DNA of 64,000 bases, from NCBI RefSeq assembly GCF_030269325.1, contig NZ_BSTD01000008.1:558001-622000 (forward strand). The letters are read 5' to 3'. The notes beneath the pieces were generated by a model, which saw nothing but the letters and a program-made list of their open reading frames with translations, was not told the origin of the DNA and searched no databases. Each line of letters starts with the position of its first letter. Position 1 is the first letter of the stretch. Positions 25,051 through 33,715 of this stretch are shown here, piece after piece. The translations under genes were made by a program, and so were the position numbers. The stretch is from Amycolatopsis sp. NBRC 101858 (GTDB lineage: Bacteria; Actinomycetota; Actinomycetes; Mycobacteriales; Pseudonocardiaceae).

Positions 25051-26262
25051 GTGTCCTACATCATCGGTGTGGTGCTCTTCGCACTGGGGATCTGCGTCTC
25101 CGTCGCACTGCACGAGGCCGGCCACATGGTCACCGCGAAGGCCTTCGGCATGAAGGTCCGCCGGTACTTCGTGGGCTTCGGGCCCACGGTGTTCTCCTGG
25201 CGCCGCGGGGAGACCGAGTACGGCCTGAAGTGGATCCCGCTCGGCGGCTTCTGCGACATCGCCGGCATGACCGCGCTCGACGAGGTCACGCCGGACGAGG
25301 CGCCGCGTGCGATGTGGCGGTTCAAGACCTGGAAGCGCACCGTCGTCATGAGCGCCGGGTCGGTCACGCACTTCATCCTCGGCTTCGTGGTGCTGTACCT
25401 GATGGCCGTGACGATGGGGCTGCCGAACCTGGCCCCCGCCACGACCGAGCCGGTGCTGGCCGCGACCTCCTGCGCCCGCTCGACCACCACCGAGGCCGAG
25501 GCCCAGGACAGCTCCTGCCCGCCGGGCGCGCCGACCCCGGCGAAGACGGCCGGCCTGCAGGTCGGCGACAAGGTGCTCTCGGTCGGCGGCAAGCCGGTCG
25601 CGACCTGGGACGAGATGCTCGCCGCCGTGCAGGCCACCAGCGGCCCGACGGCCTTCCAGGTGCTGCGCGAGGGTAAGACGCTGAACCTCACCGTCGACGT
25701 GCCGAAGGTGAAGCGCTGGACCAGCGCCGGGGTGAAGGAAGTCGGCATGATCGGCGCGTCGGCGCAGCCACCCGCGCTGACCACGCAGTACGGCCCGGTC
25801 GCCGCGGTCGGCGCCACGTTCAGCTTCACCGGCACGATGTTCTCCGAGACGGCCCAGCGGCTCGTCGAGTTCCCGGAGCGCATCCCCGCCGTCGTCACCG
25901 CGATCTTCGGCGGCGAGCGCGACCCGAACACCCCGGTCAGCGTCGTCGGCGCGAGCCGGATCGGCGGCGAGGCCGTCGAGCGCGGCATCTGGGTGCTGTT
26001 CTTCTTCCTGCTGGCCAGCCTGAACTTCTTCATCGGCGTGTTCAACCTGCTGCCGCTGCTGCCGCTCGACGGCGGGCACATCGCGGTGGTCTGGTACGAG
26101 CGCGTCCGCGACTGGATCCGGGCCCGGCGCGGCAAGGTCGCCGGCGGGCCCGTCGACTACACCAAGCTGTCCGGGATCACGATGGTGCTGGTGCTCATCG
26201 GCGGCGCGGTGACCCTACTCACGGTGACGGCGGACATCGTCAACCCGATTCGTCTGCAGTAG
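25051..26262 (+). CDS. rip1: Site-2 (M50) intramembrane zinc metalloprotease, Rip1/RseP type
   Basis: The 403-residue membrane protease has the zinc motif HEAGH at 21-25 in the first helix, a periplasmic PDZ domain (about 165-225, LQVGDKVLSVGGKPV), and the C-terminal NLLPLLPLDGGHI that supplies the third ligand. The orthologous mycobacterial Rip1 cleaves anti-sigma factors; that role is inferred here from family and synteny. The PDZ region carries an unusual insert with two cysteines (ATSCARS, SSCPPG) near 143-160. The GTG start at 25051 is 3 nt after the dxr stop, so the pair form an operon. A strong terminator hairpin follows. Confidence 0.94.
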   Translation: MSYIIGVVLFALGICVSVALHEAGHMVTAKAFGMKVRRYFVGFGPTVFSWRRGETEYGLKWIPLGGFCDIAGMTALDEVTPDEAPRAMWRFKTWKRTVVMSAGSVTHFILGFVVLYLMAVTMGLPNLAPATTEPVLAATSCARSTTTEAEAQDSSCPPGAPTPAKTAGLQVGDKVLSVGGKPVATWDEMLAAVQATSGPTAFQVLREGKTLNLTVDVPKVKRWTSAGVKEVGMIGASAQPPALTTQYGPVAAVGATFSFTGTMFSETAQRLVEFPERIPAVVTAIFGGERDPNTPVSVVGASRIGGEAVERGIWVLFFFLLASLNFFIGVFNLLPLLPLDGGHIAVVWYERVRDWIRARRGKVAGGPVDYTKLSGITMVLVLIGGAVTLLTVTADIVNPIRLQ

Positions 26263-26263
26263 T

Positions 26264-26302
26264 GCCCCGCCTCGGAGGGGTTCCGGCCCCTCCTGGGCGG
26301 GC
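26264..26302. terminator. Long hairpin between rip1 and ispG
   Basis: The inner stem GGAGGGG (26274-26280)/CCCCTCC (26287-26293) and outer stem GCCCCGCC/GGCGGGC (26264-26271 and 26296-26302) form a nearly continuous 14-15-bp hairpin directly after the rip1 stop. It separates ispG from the dxr-rip1 operon. Confidence 0.65.
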
Positions 26303-26334
26303 CATACAGGGCGTAATGCTGCTCACCGTGACGG

Positions 26335-26373
26335 TTGACATGGTGAAGGTGGCCCGGTCGGGGTAGGTACGCT
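26335..26373 (+). promoter_or_regulatory. Putative ispG promoter, leaderless -10
   Basis: TACGCT (26368-26373) ends 7 nt before the ispG GTG, the same spacing and hexamer as at the AraC gene. A consensus TTGACA lies at 26335-26340, but 27 nt from TACGCT is too far for one promoter. TTGACA belongs to an imperfect copy of the rip1 3' end. GGAGG at 26374-26378 could also serve translation. Confidence 0.45.
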
Positions 26374-26380
26374 GGAGGCC

Positions 26381-27532
26381 GTGACCGTCGCACTCGGTAT
26401 GCCCGCCCTGCCCCCGCCCGTCCTCTCCGAGCGCCGCAAGACCCGCCAGCTCCAGGTGGGCTCGGTCGGCGTCGGCAGCGACTCCCCGATCTCCGTGCAG
26501 TCGATGACGACGACGCTCACCTCCGACGTCAACGCGACCCTGCAGCAGATCGCCGAGCTGACCGCCGCGGGCTGCGACATCGTCCGCGTCGCCTGCCCGT
26601 CGGCCGACGACGCCGAGGCGCTGCCCGCGATCGCGAAGAAGTCGCAGATCCCGGTGATCGCCGACATCCACTTCCAGCCGAAGTACGTCTTCGCCGCGAT
26701 CGAGGCCGGCTGCGCCGCGGTCCGCGTGAACCCGGGCAACATCCGGAAGTTCGACGACCAGGTCAAGGAGATCGCGCAGGCCGCGAAGGACCACGGCACG
26801 CCGATCCGGATCGGCGTCAACGCGGGTTCGCTCGACAAGCGGATCATGGACAAGTACGGCAAGGCGACGCCCGAAGCGCTGGCCGAGTCGGCGCTGTGGG
26901 AGGCGTCGCTGTTCGCCGAGCACGACTTCCACGACATCAAGATCTCGGTGAAGCACAACGACCCGGTGGTCATGGTGCGCGCGTACGAGCTGCTCGCCGA
27001 GCAGTGCGACTACCCCCTGCACCTGGGCGTCACCGAGGCGGGCCCGGCGTTCCAGGGCACCATCAAGTCGGCCGTCGCGTTCGGCGCGCTGCTGCGGCAG
27101 GGCATCGGCGACACGATCCGCGTGTCGCTGTCCGCGCCGCCGGTCGAAGAGGTCAAGGTCGGCATCCAGATCCTGCAGTCGCTGAACCTCAAGCAGCGCA
27201 AGCTGGAGATCGTTTCGTGCCCGTCGTGCGGGCGCGCGCAGGTCGACGTCTACACGCTCGCCGAGCAGGTCACGGCCGGGCTCGAGGGCATGGAGATCCC
27301 GCTGCGCGTGGCCGTCATGGGCTGCGTCGTGAACGGCCCGGGCGAGGCTCGCGAGGCCGACCTCGGGGTCGCTTCCGGCAACGGCAAGGGCCAGATCTTC
27401 GTCAAGGGCGAGGTCATCAAGACCGTGCCCGAGCACGCGATCGTCGAGACGCTCATCGAAGAGGCCATGCGCATCGCCGAAGAGGCCGGGGAGTCCCTCG
27501 GCCAGGGCGAGCCGGTCGTCACCGCTGGCTGA
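26381..27532 (+). CDS. ispG: 4-hydroxy-3-methylbut-2-enyl diphosphate synthase (GcpE)
   Basis: The 383-residue MEP-pathway enzyme converts methylerythritol cyclodiphosphate to HMBPP with a [4Fe-4S] cluster. The TIM-barrel part shows QSMTTTLTSDVNATLQQI near 35-52 and VRVNPGNI near 107; the cluster ligands are in SCPSCGRAQVD near 280-290 and GCVVNGPGEA near 313-322. The length is normal for the actinobacterial type. It is read from GTG 26381. It sits downstream of dxr and rip1, as in mycobacteria, but beyond a terminator and its own promoter. Confidence 0.97.
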   Translation: MTVALGMPALPPPVLSERRKTRQLQVGSVGVGSDSPISVQSMTTTLTSDVNATLQQIAELTAAGCDIVRVACPSADDAEALPAIAKKSQIPVIADIHFQPKYVFAAIEAGCAAVRVNPGNIRKFDDQVKEIAQAAKDHGTPIRIGVNAGSLDKRIMDKYGKATPEALAESALWEASLFAEHDFHDIKISVKHNDPVVMVRAYELLAEQCDYPLHLGVTEAGPAFQGTIKSAVAFGALLRQGIGDTIRVSLSAPPVEEVKVGIQILQSLNLKQRKLEIVSCPSCGRAQVDVYTLAEQVTAGLEGMEIPLRVAVMGCVVNGPGEAREADLGVASGNGKGQIFVKGEVIKTVPEHAIVETLIEEAMRIAEEAGESLGQGEPVVTAG

Positions 27533-27551
27533 GCTGCTATCGGGGGTCCGG

Positions 27552-28223
27552 GTGGCGAAGCCCCCGGCTCGGGGCGAAGCCCCGGCTGTTACAGCGCTGC
27601 TGGCGGACGACGCGCTGGAGGCGTCGTCCGTCGTCGCCAACCGCGCGATGAACCGCGAGCGGCGGCTGGCCGGTCGTGACGGCTATTCGCGCGTCCTCGG
27701 GTTCGACATCCTGGGCCTGCCGCCGGGCGCGCGCTGGCTCGACCTGTGCTGCGGCAGCGGACGGGCGCTCCTCGACGCGGCCGCGGCCCGGCCGGACCTC
27801 GACATCACCGGCGTCGACCTGGTCGGGTACTTCGCGGCGACCGGGCCCGTGCGGTTCGAAACCGCGTCGATCACGGCGTGGGAGCCCGCGGGCCGGTTCG
27901 ACCTCGTGACCTGCGTACACGGCTTGCACTACGTCGGCGACAAGCTCGGCGCGCTGCGGCGGGCGGCGTCGTGGCTGAGCGACGGCGGGGTGTTCGTGGC
28001 GAACTTCGACGTCTCCGGCGTCCGGCTGCCGGGCGGCGCGCGCCGGGTCCTGCCGGCGTTGCGATCCGCCGGCTTCGCCTACGACGCACGGGCCCGCCGG
28101 ATCCGGCGCACCGGCCCGTTCACCGGGGTCCTGCCCTTCCGCTACCTCGGCGCGGACGACCGGGCCGGCCCCAACTACACGGGCCAGCCGGCGGTCCACT
28201 CGTACTACGAGTCAGCCCTGTAG
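27552..28223 (+). CDS. Class I SAM-dependent methyltransferase
   Basis: The 223-residue protein has motif I WLDLCCGSGRALLDA near 61-75, an acid at the end of strand 2 (ITGVDLVGYF), and FDLVTCVHGLHYVGDKL near 115-131. The C-terminal part ends YTGQPAVHSYYESAL. The substrate is unknown. The first 15 codons (AKPPARGEAPA) are compositionally loose, so the true start could be internal, but no better start codon with a ribosome site was seen. It lies 19 bp after ispG on the same strand and overlaps the convergent small gene by 12 bp. Confidence 0.78.
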   Translation: MAKPPARGEAPAVTALLADDALEASSVVANRAMNRERRLAGRDGYSRVLGFDILGLPPGARWLDLCCGSGRALLDAAAARPDLDITGVDLVGYFAATGPVRFETASITAWEPAGRFDLVTCVHGLHYVGDKLGALRRAASWLSDGGVFVANFDVSGVRLPGGARRVLPALRSAGFAYDARARRIRRTGPFTGVLPFRYLGADDRAGPNYTGQPAVHSYYESAL

Positions 28224-28466
28224 GTGGTGCTGGGCGGCGTCGCGGATCTGCAGGCGGACGTTCTCCAGCGCGGCGGCGACCTCGTCGATCTGCTGCGACG
28301 CCAGCTGGATCGAGCCCTGGATCGCGGTCGCGGTCGAGGTTTCGCCGAGCAGGCCGAGCACCTGCGCCTGCAGGTCTTCGAGGTCGCTCTTGGTGGCGAG
28401 CGCGATGCCGGTGGGCACCTGGTCGGCGAGCAGCTCGAGCTGCTGCGCCTGCTCCTGGATCGTCAT
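28212..28466 (-). CDS. Small coiled-coil protein of unknown function
   Basis: The 84-residue, glutamine/alanine/leucine-rich helical protein (QEQAQQLELLADQV; LQAQVLGLLG; ASQQIDEVAAALENV) has no cysteine, signal or membrane segment and looks like one long coiled coil or helical bundle. ATG 28466 has GGAAGGAACC upstream. No family was recognised. It is convergent with the methyltransferase gene (12-bp overlap) and divergent from the AraC regulator. Confidence 0.6.
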   Translation of the reverse strand: MTIQEQAQQLELLADQVPTGIALATKSDLEDLQAQVLGLLGETSTATAIQGSIQLASQQIDEVAAALENVRLQIRDAAQHHLQG

Positions 28467-28534
28467 CGGTGGTTCCTTCCGCGGGGGGACGCACCCTCCG
28501 TGTTAGCAGAACCGGAACTGTCGGTGGTGACGTT

Positions 28535-28540
28535 TACGCT
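28535..28540 (+). promoter_or_regulatory. -10 box of leaderless AraC-VOC operon
   Basis: TACGCT ends 7 nt before the GTG start at 28548, with no ribosome-binding site between, which points to a leaderless transcript. The hexamer and spacing are identical to those at ispG. Confidence 0.5.
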
Positions 28541-28547
28541 GGTATTC

Positions 28548-29354
28548 GTGAGCGTGACCTGGGCTGTCCACCAGCCGCACCCCGTGGTGCGGCCCCTGGT
28601 CACGCGCTACGTCGGGTACGCGCAGGACGAGGTGACGCTGCCGGTCCACCGCGGGCTGCCGTCCCGGCACGTGACGCTGGTCATCAGCCTCGCCGGGCCG
28701 GTCCGGATGTCCGGGCACAGCCTGCAGGCGCTGGTCGGCGGGCTGCACACGCGCGCGGTGCTGATCCGGCAGGACCGCCGGCAGGAAGGGCTGCAGCTGG
28801 AGCTCGACCCGCTGGGCGTGCGGACGCTGTTCGGGGTCACGGCGGCGGAGCTCGGCGGCGAGGTGCACGACCTGGCCGAGTTCGGCCTGGGCTCGCTGCC
28901 GGAGCGGCTGGGTGCGCTGCCGACGTGGCGGGAGCGGTTCGCCCTCCTCGACGGCGTGCTGGCCGCGCGGGCGGTCTCACCGGTGGCACCGCCGCCGGAG
29001 CTGGGGGAGGCGTGGCGCCGGATGCGGGGCGCCGACGGGCAAGTGCGCGTCGCGGAACTGGCCGGCGAGGTCGGCTGGAGCCGCCGTCACCTGGGGGAGC
29101 GGTTCCGCGCGGAGCTGGGCCTGGCCCCGAAGCAGGCGGCGCGGGTGCTGCGGTTCGAGCGCGCCGGTCGGCTGCTGCGGCAGGGGCACGCGGACCTGGC
29201 GGCGCTGGCCGTCGCGTGCGGGTACTACGACCAGGCGCACCTGACCAACGAGTGGCGGGCGCTGGCCGGGTGCACGCCGGGCACGTGGATCGCCGAGGAG
29301 CTCCCGTTCCTCCAAGACGAGGAGGTGGCGGCGGGGCAAGACTCGCCGGTATGA
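28548..29354 (+). CDS. AraC-family transcriptional regulator
   Basis: The 268-residue regulator starts VSVTWAVHQPHPVVRP. The N-terminal about 150 residues resemble the sensor part of Ada/AraC-like actinobacterial regulators. The C-terminal pair of helix-turn-helix motifs is clear: VRVAELAGEVGWSRRHLGE near 166-184 and ADLAALAVACGYYDQAHLTN near 212-231. The GTG at 28548 is leaderless by position; an earlier in-frame GTG at 28527 would precede the -10. The stop overlaps the downstream VOC gene (ATGA), so the VOC protein is a probable target or partner. Confidence 0.85.
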   Translation: MSVTWAVHQPHPVVRPLVTRYVGYAQDEVTLPVHRGLPSRHVTLVISLAGPVRMSGHSLQALVGGLHTRAVLIRQDRRQEGLQLELDPLGVRTLFGVTAAELGGEVHDLAEFGLGSLPERLGALPTWRERFALLDGVLAARAVSPVAPPPELGEAWRRMRGADGQVRVAELAGEVGWSRRHLGERFRAELGLAPKQAARVLRFERAGRLLRQGHADLAALAVACGYYDQAHLTNEWRALAGCTPGTWIAEELPFLQDEEVAAGQDSPV

Positions 29355-29743
29355 CTCCTGAACCGAACGTCTGGCCCGCCCTGCGCTACGACGACGCCCC
29401 GGCGGCGGTCCGTTTCCTCGTCGACGTCCTGGGTTTCACCGAGGCACTGGTGGTGCCCGAAGGCGACTTGATCGCGCACGCGGAGCTGCGCTGGCCCGAG
29501 GGCGGCGCGGTGATGCTGGGCAGCGTCCGCCCGCCGGACGGGATCCACGACGCGATGAAGCCCGGTACCGGCGCGGTGTACGTGGTGTCGGACAAGGTCG
29601 ACGAGATCCACGCCCGGGTGAAGAAGGCGGGCGCGGAGATCACGGCGGAGCTGACGGACACGGAGTACGGCTCCCACACGTTCAGCCTCCGCGACCCGGA
29701 GGGCAACGCCTGGACAATCGGCACCTACCGCGGCGCACCCTGA
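29351..29743 (+). CDS. VOC/glyoxalase-superfamily protein
   Basis: The 130-residue single-domain VOC protein has paired beta-alpha-beta-beta-beta units: YDDAPAAVRFLVDVLGFTEA near 13-32 and FSLRDPEGNAWTIGTY near 112-127. PEGN is the usual C-terminal signature. Such proteins act as glyoxalases, dioxygenases or drug-binding resistance proteins; this one cannot be assigned. The ATG overlaps the AraC stop by 4 nt. A perfect 13-bp hairpin follows 7 nt after the stop. Confidence 0.82.
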   Translation: MTPEPNVWPALRYDDAPAAVRFLVDVLGFTEALVVPEGDLIAHAELRWPEGGAVMLGSVRPPDGIHDAMKPGTGAVYVVSDKVDEIHARVKKAGAEITAELTDTEYGSHTFSLRDPEGNAWTIGTYRGAP

Positions 29744-29750
29744 CCCGCCC

Positions 29751-29782
29751 GGAGGTCATGAACGTGCTTGTTCATGACCTCC
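29751..29782. terminator. Perfect 13-bp hairpin between convergent genes
   Basis: GGAGGTCATGAAC (29751-29763) and GTTCATGACCTCC (29770-29782) enclose the loop GTGCTT. It follows the VOC gene and faces the convergent DUF4177 gene (stop at 29810), so it probably terminates both. Confidence 0.7.
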
Positions 29783-29809
29783 CCGGCCGGCGGCGAAGCG
29801 GGAGCCCGG

Positions 29810-30016
29810 CTACTGCACCGGCCGCTCGAACGTCACCAGCAGCCCGTCCACCCCGCCGGGCCCGACCCGCCCCTTCACCTCCGCCGAGGTGATCGCCTTC
29901 AGCTGCCAGCCGTCCTCGGCGTGGTCGTTGAGCAGTTTCTCGAGCTTCCCGCCCGACATCTTGCCGCCGATCATCTTCTCCCGGACCTCGACGACCTTGT
30001 ACGTATACCGCTGCAT
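29810..30016 (-). CDS. DUF4177-type small protein
   Basis: The 68-residue protein starts MQRYTYKVVEVREK and ends with AEDGWQLKAI followed by a beta strand, the pattern of DUF4177 proteins (a short N-terminal strand, then L(N/D)xxxxxGWxL). No function is established for this family. The ATG at 30016 is chosen because GGGGAGAA lies just upstream; a longer reading would cross into the promoter of the divergent GNAT gene. Confidence 0.72.
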   Translation of the reverse strand: MQRYTYKVVEVREKMIGGKMSGGKLEKLLNDHAEDGWQLKAITSAEVKGRVGPGGVDGLLVTFERPVQ

Positions 30017-30116
30017 ACGGCCCATTCTCCCCGGGAACCGCGACCCGGGCCGTTCATCCCAGCGTGTCGACGACCTCGCGTTCCGTTTACCGGCGGAATC
30101 TGGCACCCTGGACCCC

Positions 30117-30971
30117 GTGTTGCGGCTTGCAGGTGCACGGCTGCTCGATGATCGGGACTATCCGGCGGTCCGTGCCGCGCTCGCCGCCGACCCGGTGGGC
30201 AGCTGCATGGTCAGCGCCCGGGTCGAGGCTGCCGGTCTCGACCCGTGGCGGCTCGGTGGCGAGCTCTGGGCCGCCGACAGCCGTCCGGTCCGGGCCGGAC
30301 GGCTCCAAGGCCTGTGCTTTTCCGGGCCCAACCTCATTCCCCTGCGCGGCAACGCCCCCGCGTTGCGCTCCTTCGCCGACCGCGCGCTCCGGAGGCAACG
30401 CACCTGTTCTTCCCTCGTCGGCCCGGCCGAGCAGGTCCTCGGGCTCTGGGAGGAGCTCGAAGACGAGTGGGGCCCGGCCCGCGAGGTCCGCGACGACCAG
30501 CCGCTGATGGCCCTCGACTCGACGCCGCTGGTCGCGGCCGACCCGCTGGTCCGCCCCGTCCGGCCGGACGAGCTCGAGCGGTACCTGCCCGCGGCGGTCG
30601 CGATGTTCATCGAGGAGGTCGGCGTCGACCCGCGCAGCGGCGACGGCGGCGCCAGCTACCGCGCCCGCGTCACCGAGCTGATCGGCGCCGGGCGCGCGTT
30701 CGCCCGGTTCGAAAACGGCGAAGTCGTGTTCAAGGCCGAGATCGGCGCGATGTCGGCCACCGTCGGGCAGATCCAGGGCGTCTGGGTGCACCCCGAACGC
30801 CGCGGCGACGGCCTCGGCACCGCCGGCACCGCCGCGGTCGTGAACCGGCTCGTCAAAGGCCTGGGCCGCACCGCCAGCCTCTACGTCAACGCCTTCAACA
30901 CCCCCGCCCTCGCGGCCTACCGCAAGATCGGCTTCCAGCAAGTCGGCCAGTACGCGACGGTCCTCTTCTAG
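30117..30971 (+). CDS. DUF4081 GNAT-family N-acetyltransferase
   Basis: The 284-residue protein has an N-terminal DUF4081 domain (about 1-130, RLAGARLLDDRDYPAVRAAL start) and a C-terminal GNAT domain with the acetyl-CoA loop VHPERRGDGLGTAGTAAV near 224-241 and the closing NAFNTPALAAYRKIGF. The substrate is unknown. The same gene type sits next to gcpE in mycobacteria (Rv2867c position), which supports a conserved envelope-related locus. GTG 30117 starts the recognisable domain; longer in-frame readings overlap DUF4177 antisense. Confidence 0.88.
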   Translation: MLRLAGARLLDDRDYPAVRAALAADPVGSCMVSARVEAAGLDPWRLGGELWAADSRPVRAGRLQGLCFSGPNLIPLRGNAPALRSFADRALRRQRTCSSLVGPAEQVLGLWEELEDEWGPAREVRDDQPLMALDSTPLVAADPLVRPVRPDELERYLPAAVAMFIEEVGVDPRSGDGGASYRARVTELIGAGRAFARFENGEVVFKAEIGAMSATVGQIQGVWVHPERRGDGLGTAGTAAVVNRLVKGLGRTASLYVNAFNTPALAAYRKIGFQQVGQYATVLF

Positions 30972-31033
30972 CCACTCTTCCGTGGCGGCGTTTCGAGGCC
31001 GGGACACCCCTCCTGACCAGGCATCATCCCGCC

Positions 31034-32827
31034 ATGAGTGCACGTCGAGGCCGCGGTGCGCTCGCGGTGCTGCTGCTCGTCGCCGCGACCACCGCCGGGT
31101 GCTCGGGCGACGATCCCGAGGACGCCCTCTCCGCCTTCCTCGACGCCCTCGCGTCCGGGGACGTCGCCGCCGCGGCCGCGAACACCGACTCGCCGGCCGC
31201 GGCCACGAGCGTGCTGTCCCAGATCCGCGGCGTGCTCGAGCCCGAGTCCCTCGACGTCGACGACGAAGAGGTCAAGGAGCCGAACGGCGACACCGTCACC
31301 GCCGGCTACCAGCTCACCTGGCACCTGCCGCAGGGGCGCACGTGGTCCTACCGCGCCGACGCCCTGCTGCGCGCCGCCGAGACCGGCTGGCAGGTGCACT
31401 GGCAGCCGACCGTCGTGCACCCGCAGCTGGCCGTCGGCCAGACCCTCGGCCTGCTGCCGCAGCTGCCCGAGATCGCACCGGTCCTCGACCGCGACGGCGT
31501 GCCGCTGATGCGCCCGCAGACCGTGATCGGGGTGGCCGTCGACCCGCAGAAGACCGGCAACGCGAGCGCGGTGGCCGGCTCGCTCGCGAAGGCGCTGCAC
31601 CGCTACGAGCCGTCGGTCACCGGCCGGTCGGTGCTGGAGGGGATGAGCAAGACCAAGCCCGGCGACGCCTACCCGGTGATCAGCCTGCGCGCCGGCGACT
31701 ACCAGCGGGTCAAGCCGGTGATCTACGACCTGCCCGGCGTCCGGTTCGTCAGCCAGGAGCGGCTGCTGCCGGTCACCCGCGGGTCCGGGCAGCAGGTTCT
31801 GCCGGGCATCCGCGCGCTGGTCGAGCAGCAGCTGGCGGGGGCGGCGGGCTGGCGGATCGTCACCAGGGGCGTCACCGGCGGCGAGGTCTCCGAACTGAAG
31901 GCCGAGCCGCCGCGCCCGTCGCCGGCAGTCACCAGCACGCTCAGTGCGCGGATCCAGGCCGCTGCCGAGAAGGCCCTGGACACCGAGCCGTACCCGGCCG
32001 CGCTGGTGGCGATTCAGCCGTCGAGCGGGGACATCCTCGCGGTGGCGCAGAACCGGGCCGCCGACGACGAAGGCTCGCTGGCCCTGGCCGGCCGCTTCCC
32101 GCCGGGCTCGACGTTCAAGATCGTGACGGCGGCGGCCGCGCTGTCGGCGGGCGACGTCGACGCCGGCAGCCCGGTCGACTGCCCCGGCACGACGACGATC
32201 GAGAACCGCGTCGTCCCGAACGAAGGCCGGTTCGACCTCGGCCGCGTCCCGCTGGCGACGGCGTTCGCGCGCTCGTGCAACACGACCTTCGCCCGGCTCG
32301 CCGCCGGGCTGCCGGCGTCGGCGCTCACCGACGCCGCCCGCTCGTTCGGGATCGGCGCGGACTTCGTCGTCCCGGGCCTGACCACGGTGACCGGGGCCGT
32401 CCCGGCCAGCGACTCGGCCGTCCAGCGCGCCGAGAACGGCTTCGGCCAGGGCACGGTGGTGACCAGCCCGTTCGGCCTGGCGCTGGCCGCGGCCACGGTG
32501 CAGGCGGGGAAGGTGCCGACGCCGTCGATCGTCAAGGGCCTGCCCGCGACCACGCAGAACGTCGGCGACCCGCCGTCGGACGACGTCCTGGGCGCACTGC
32601 GCGGGATGATGCGCCAGGTCGTCACGGCGGGTACCGCGACCGGGCTGCGCGACATCCCCGACGTCGCGGGCAAGACCGGCACCGCCCAATTCGGCGACGG
32701 CTCCCGCTCGCACGGCTGGTTCGTCGGCTACCGCGGTGACCTGGCGTTCGCGGTGCTGCTGACCGAGGCCGGGTCGTCCAAACCGGCGGTGCAGGCCGCG
32801 CACCGGTTCCTGGCGGGGGTCGGCTGA
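31034..32827 (+). CDS. Penicillin-binding lipoprotein (transpeptidase, NTF2-like N-terminus)
   Basis: The 597-residue protein has a lipoprotein signal with lipobox ending TAGC (Cys near 23), an NTF2-like MecA_N domain (about 27-135), a PBP dimerisation region, and a transpeptidase domain carrying the catalytic tetrad motif STFK (in PPGSTFKIV near 357), SCN near 415, and KTGT (in AGKTGTAQF). It would cross-link peptidoglycan outside the membrane; MecA_N class B PBPs can have low beta-lactam affinity. It corresponds to the mycobacterial Rv2864c position between ispG and map. Confidence 0.93.
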   Translation: MSARRGRGALAVLLLVAATTAGCSGDDPEDALSAFLDALASGDVAAAAANTDSPAAATSVLSQIRGVLEPESLDVDDEEVKEPNGDTVTAGYQLTWHLPQGRTWSYRADALLRAAETGWQVHWQPTVVHPQLAVGQTLGLLPQLPEIAPVLDRDGVPLMRPQTVIGVAVDPQKTGNASAVAGSLAKALHRYEPSVTGRSVLEGMSKTKPGDAYPVISLRAGDYQRVKPVIYDLPGVRFVSQERLLPVTRGSGQQVLPGIRALVEQQLAGAAGWRIVTRGVTGGEVSELKAEPPRPSPAVTSTLSARIQAAAEKALDTEPYPAALVAIQPSSGDILAVAQNRAADDEGSLALAGRFPPGSTFKIVTAAAALSAGDVDAGSPVDCPGTTTIENRVVPNEGRFDLGRVPLATAFARSCNTTFARLAAGLPASALTDAARSFGIGADFVVPGLTTVTGAVPASDSAVQRAENGFGQGTVVTSPFGLALAAATVQAGKVPTPSIVKGLPATTQNVGDPPSDDVLGALRGMMRQVVTAGTATGLRDIPDVAGKTGTAQFGDGSRSHGWFVGYRGDLAFAVLLTEAGSSKPAVQAAHRFLAGVG

Positions 32828-32850
32828 GCGGGCCGTCGTAAAGTGGGGGC

Positions 32851-33708
32851 ATGTCCGTTCGTGCCCCGCTGGTTCCCGGCGTCCAGACGCCGCGCCGTGA
32901 CGTCCCCACTTCCATCGCCCGTCCCGAGTACGTGGACAAGCCGGCGCCGAAGCGGGACACCGGCAGCGGCGTGCGCACGCCCGAGGTGATCGAGGCGATG
33001 CGGATCGCGAGCCGCATCGCGGCGCAGGCGCTGGAGGAGGGCGGCAAGGCCGTCAAGCCGGGCGCCACCACGGACGACATCGACAAGGTGGTGCACGAGT
33101 TCCTGCTCGACCACCACGCGTACCCCTCGACGCTGGGCTACCGCCGGTTCCCGAAGTCGTGCTGCACTTCGCTCAACGAGGTCATCTGCCACGGCATCCC
33201 GGACTCGACGACGATCGAGGACGGCGACATCTGCAACATCGACGTGACGGCCTACATCGGCGGCGTCCACGGCGACACGAACGCGACGTTCCTGGCCGGT
33301 GACGTCTCCGAGGAGGCGCGCCTGCTGGTGGAGCGCACCCGCGAGGCGACGCTGCGGGCGATCAAGGCGGTCCGGCCGGGCCGGCAGCTCAACGTGATCG
33401 GCCGGGTCATCGAGGCCTACGCCAAGCGCTTCGGCTACGGCGTGGTCCGCGACTTCACCGGCCACGGCGTCGGCCCGGCGTTCCACACGCCCCCGACGGT
33501 CCTGCACTACGAAGAGCCCTCCGTCGACACGGTGATCGAGGAGGGCATGACCTTCACGATCGAGCCGATGATCACCCTGGGCACCATCGACTATGACATC
33601 TGGGCCGACGACTGGACCGTCACCACGAAGGACAAGAAGTGGACGGCCCAGTTCGAGCACACCCTCGTGGTGACGGCCGAGGGCAGCGAGATCCTCACGC
33701 TGCCCTGA
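32851..33708 (+). CDS. map: Methionine aminopeptidase, type I with N-terminal extension
   Basis: The 285-residue enzyme removes the N-terminal Met from new proteins. The metal ligands are visible in NIDVTAYIGGVHGDTNATF (both Asp), DFTGHGVGPAFH (His), EGMTFTIEP (Glu) and the last Glu in FEHTLVV. The roughly 40-residue N-terminal extension (LVPGVQTPRRDVPTSIARPE) is proline-rich and matches the type Ic form (mycobacterial MapB). ATG 32851 is preceded by both GGGGG and TAAAGT 6 nt away, so leaderless or led translation are both possible. A hairpin follows 7 nt after the stop. Confidence 0.96.
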   Translation: MSVRAPLVPGVQTPRRDVPTSIARPEYVDKPAPKRDTGSGVRTPEVIEAMRIASRIAAQALEEGGKAVKPGATTDDIDKVVHEFLLDHHAYPSTLGYRRFPKSCCTSLNEVICHGIPDSTTIEDGDICNIDVTAYIGGVHGDTNATFLAGDVSEEARLLVERTREATLRAIKAVRPGRQLNVIGRVIEAYAKRFGYGVVRDFTGHGVGPAFHTPPTVLHYEEPSVDTVIEEGMTFTIEPMITLGTIDYDIWADDWTVTTKDKKWTAQFEHTLVVTAEGSEILTLP

Positions 33709-33715
33709 GCGGACA

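Noticed and set aside
23404..26079. An open minus-strand frame of 891 codons antisense to dxr and rip1
   Set aside because: It is a high-GC shadow frame: arginine/glycine/aspartate-rich with no domain, while both sense genes are textbook enzymes. Only its last 84 codons (DUF2631) are real.
27855..27875. tRNA T-arm-like GGTTCGAAACC
   Set aside because: It lies inside the methyltransferase coding frame and no acceptor or anticodon arms surround it.
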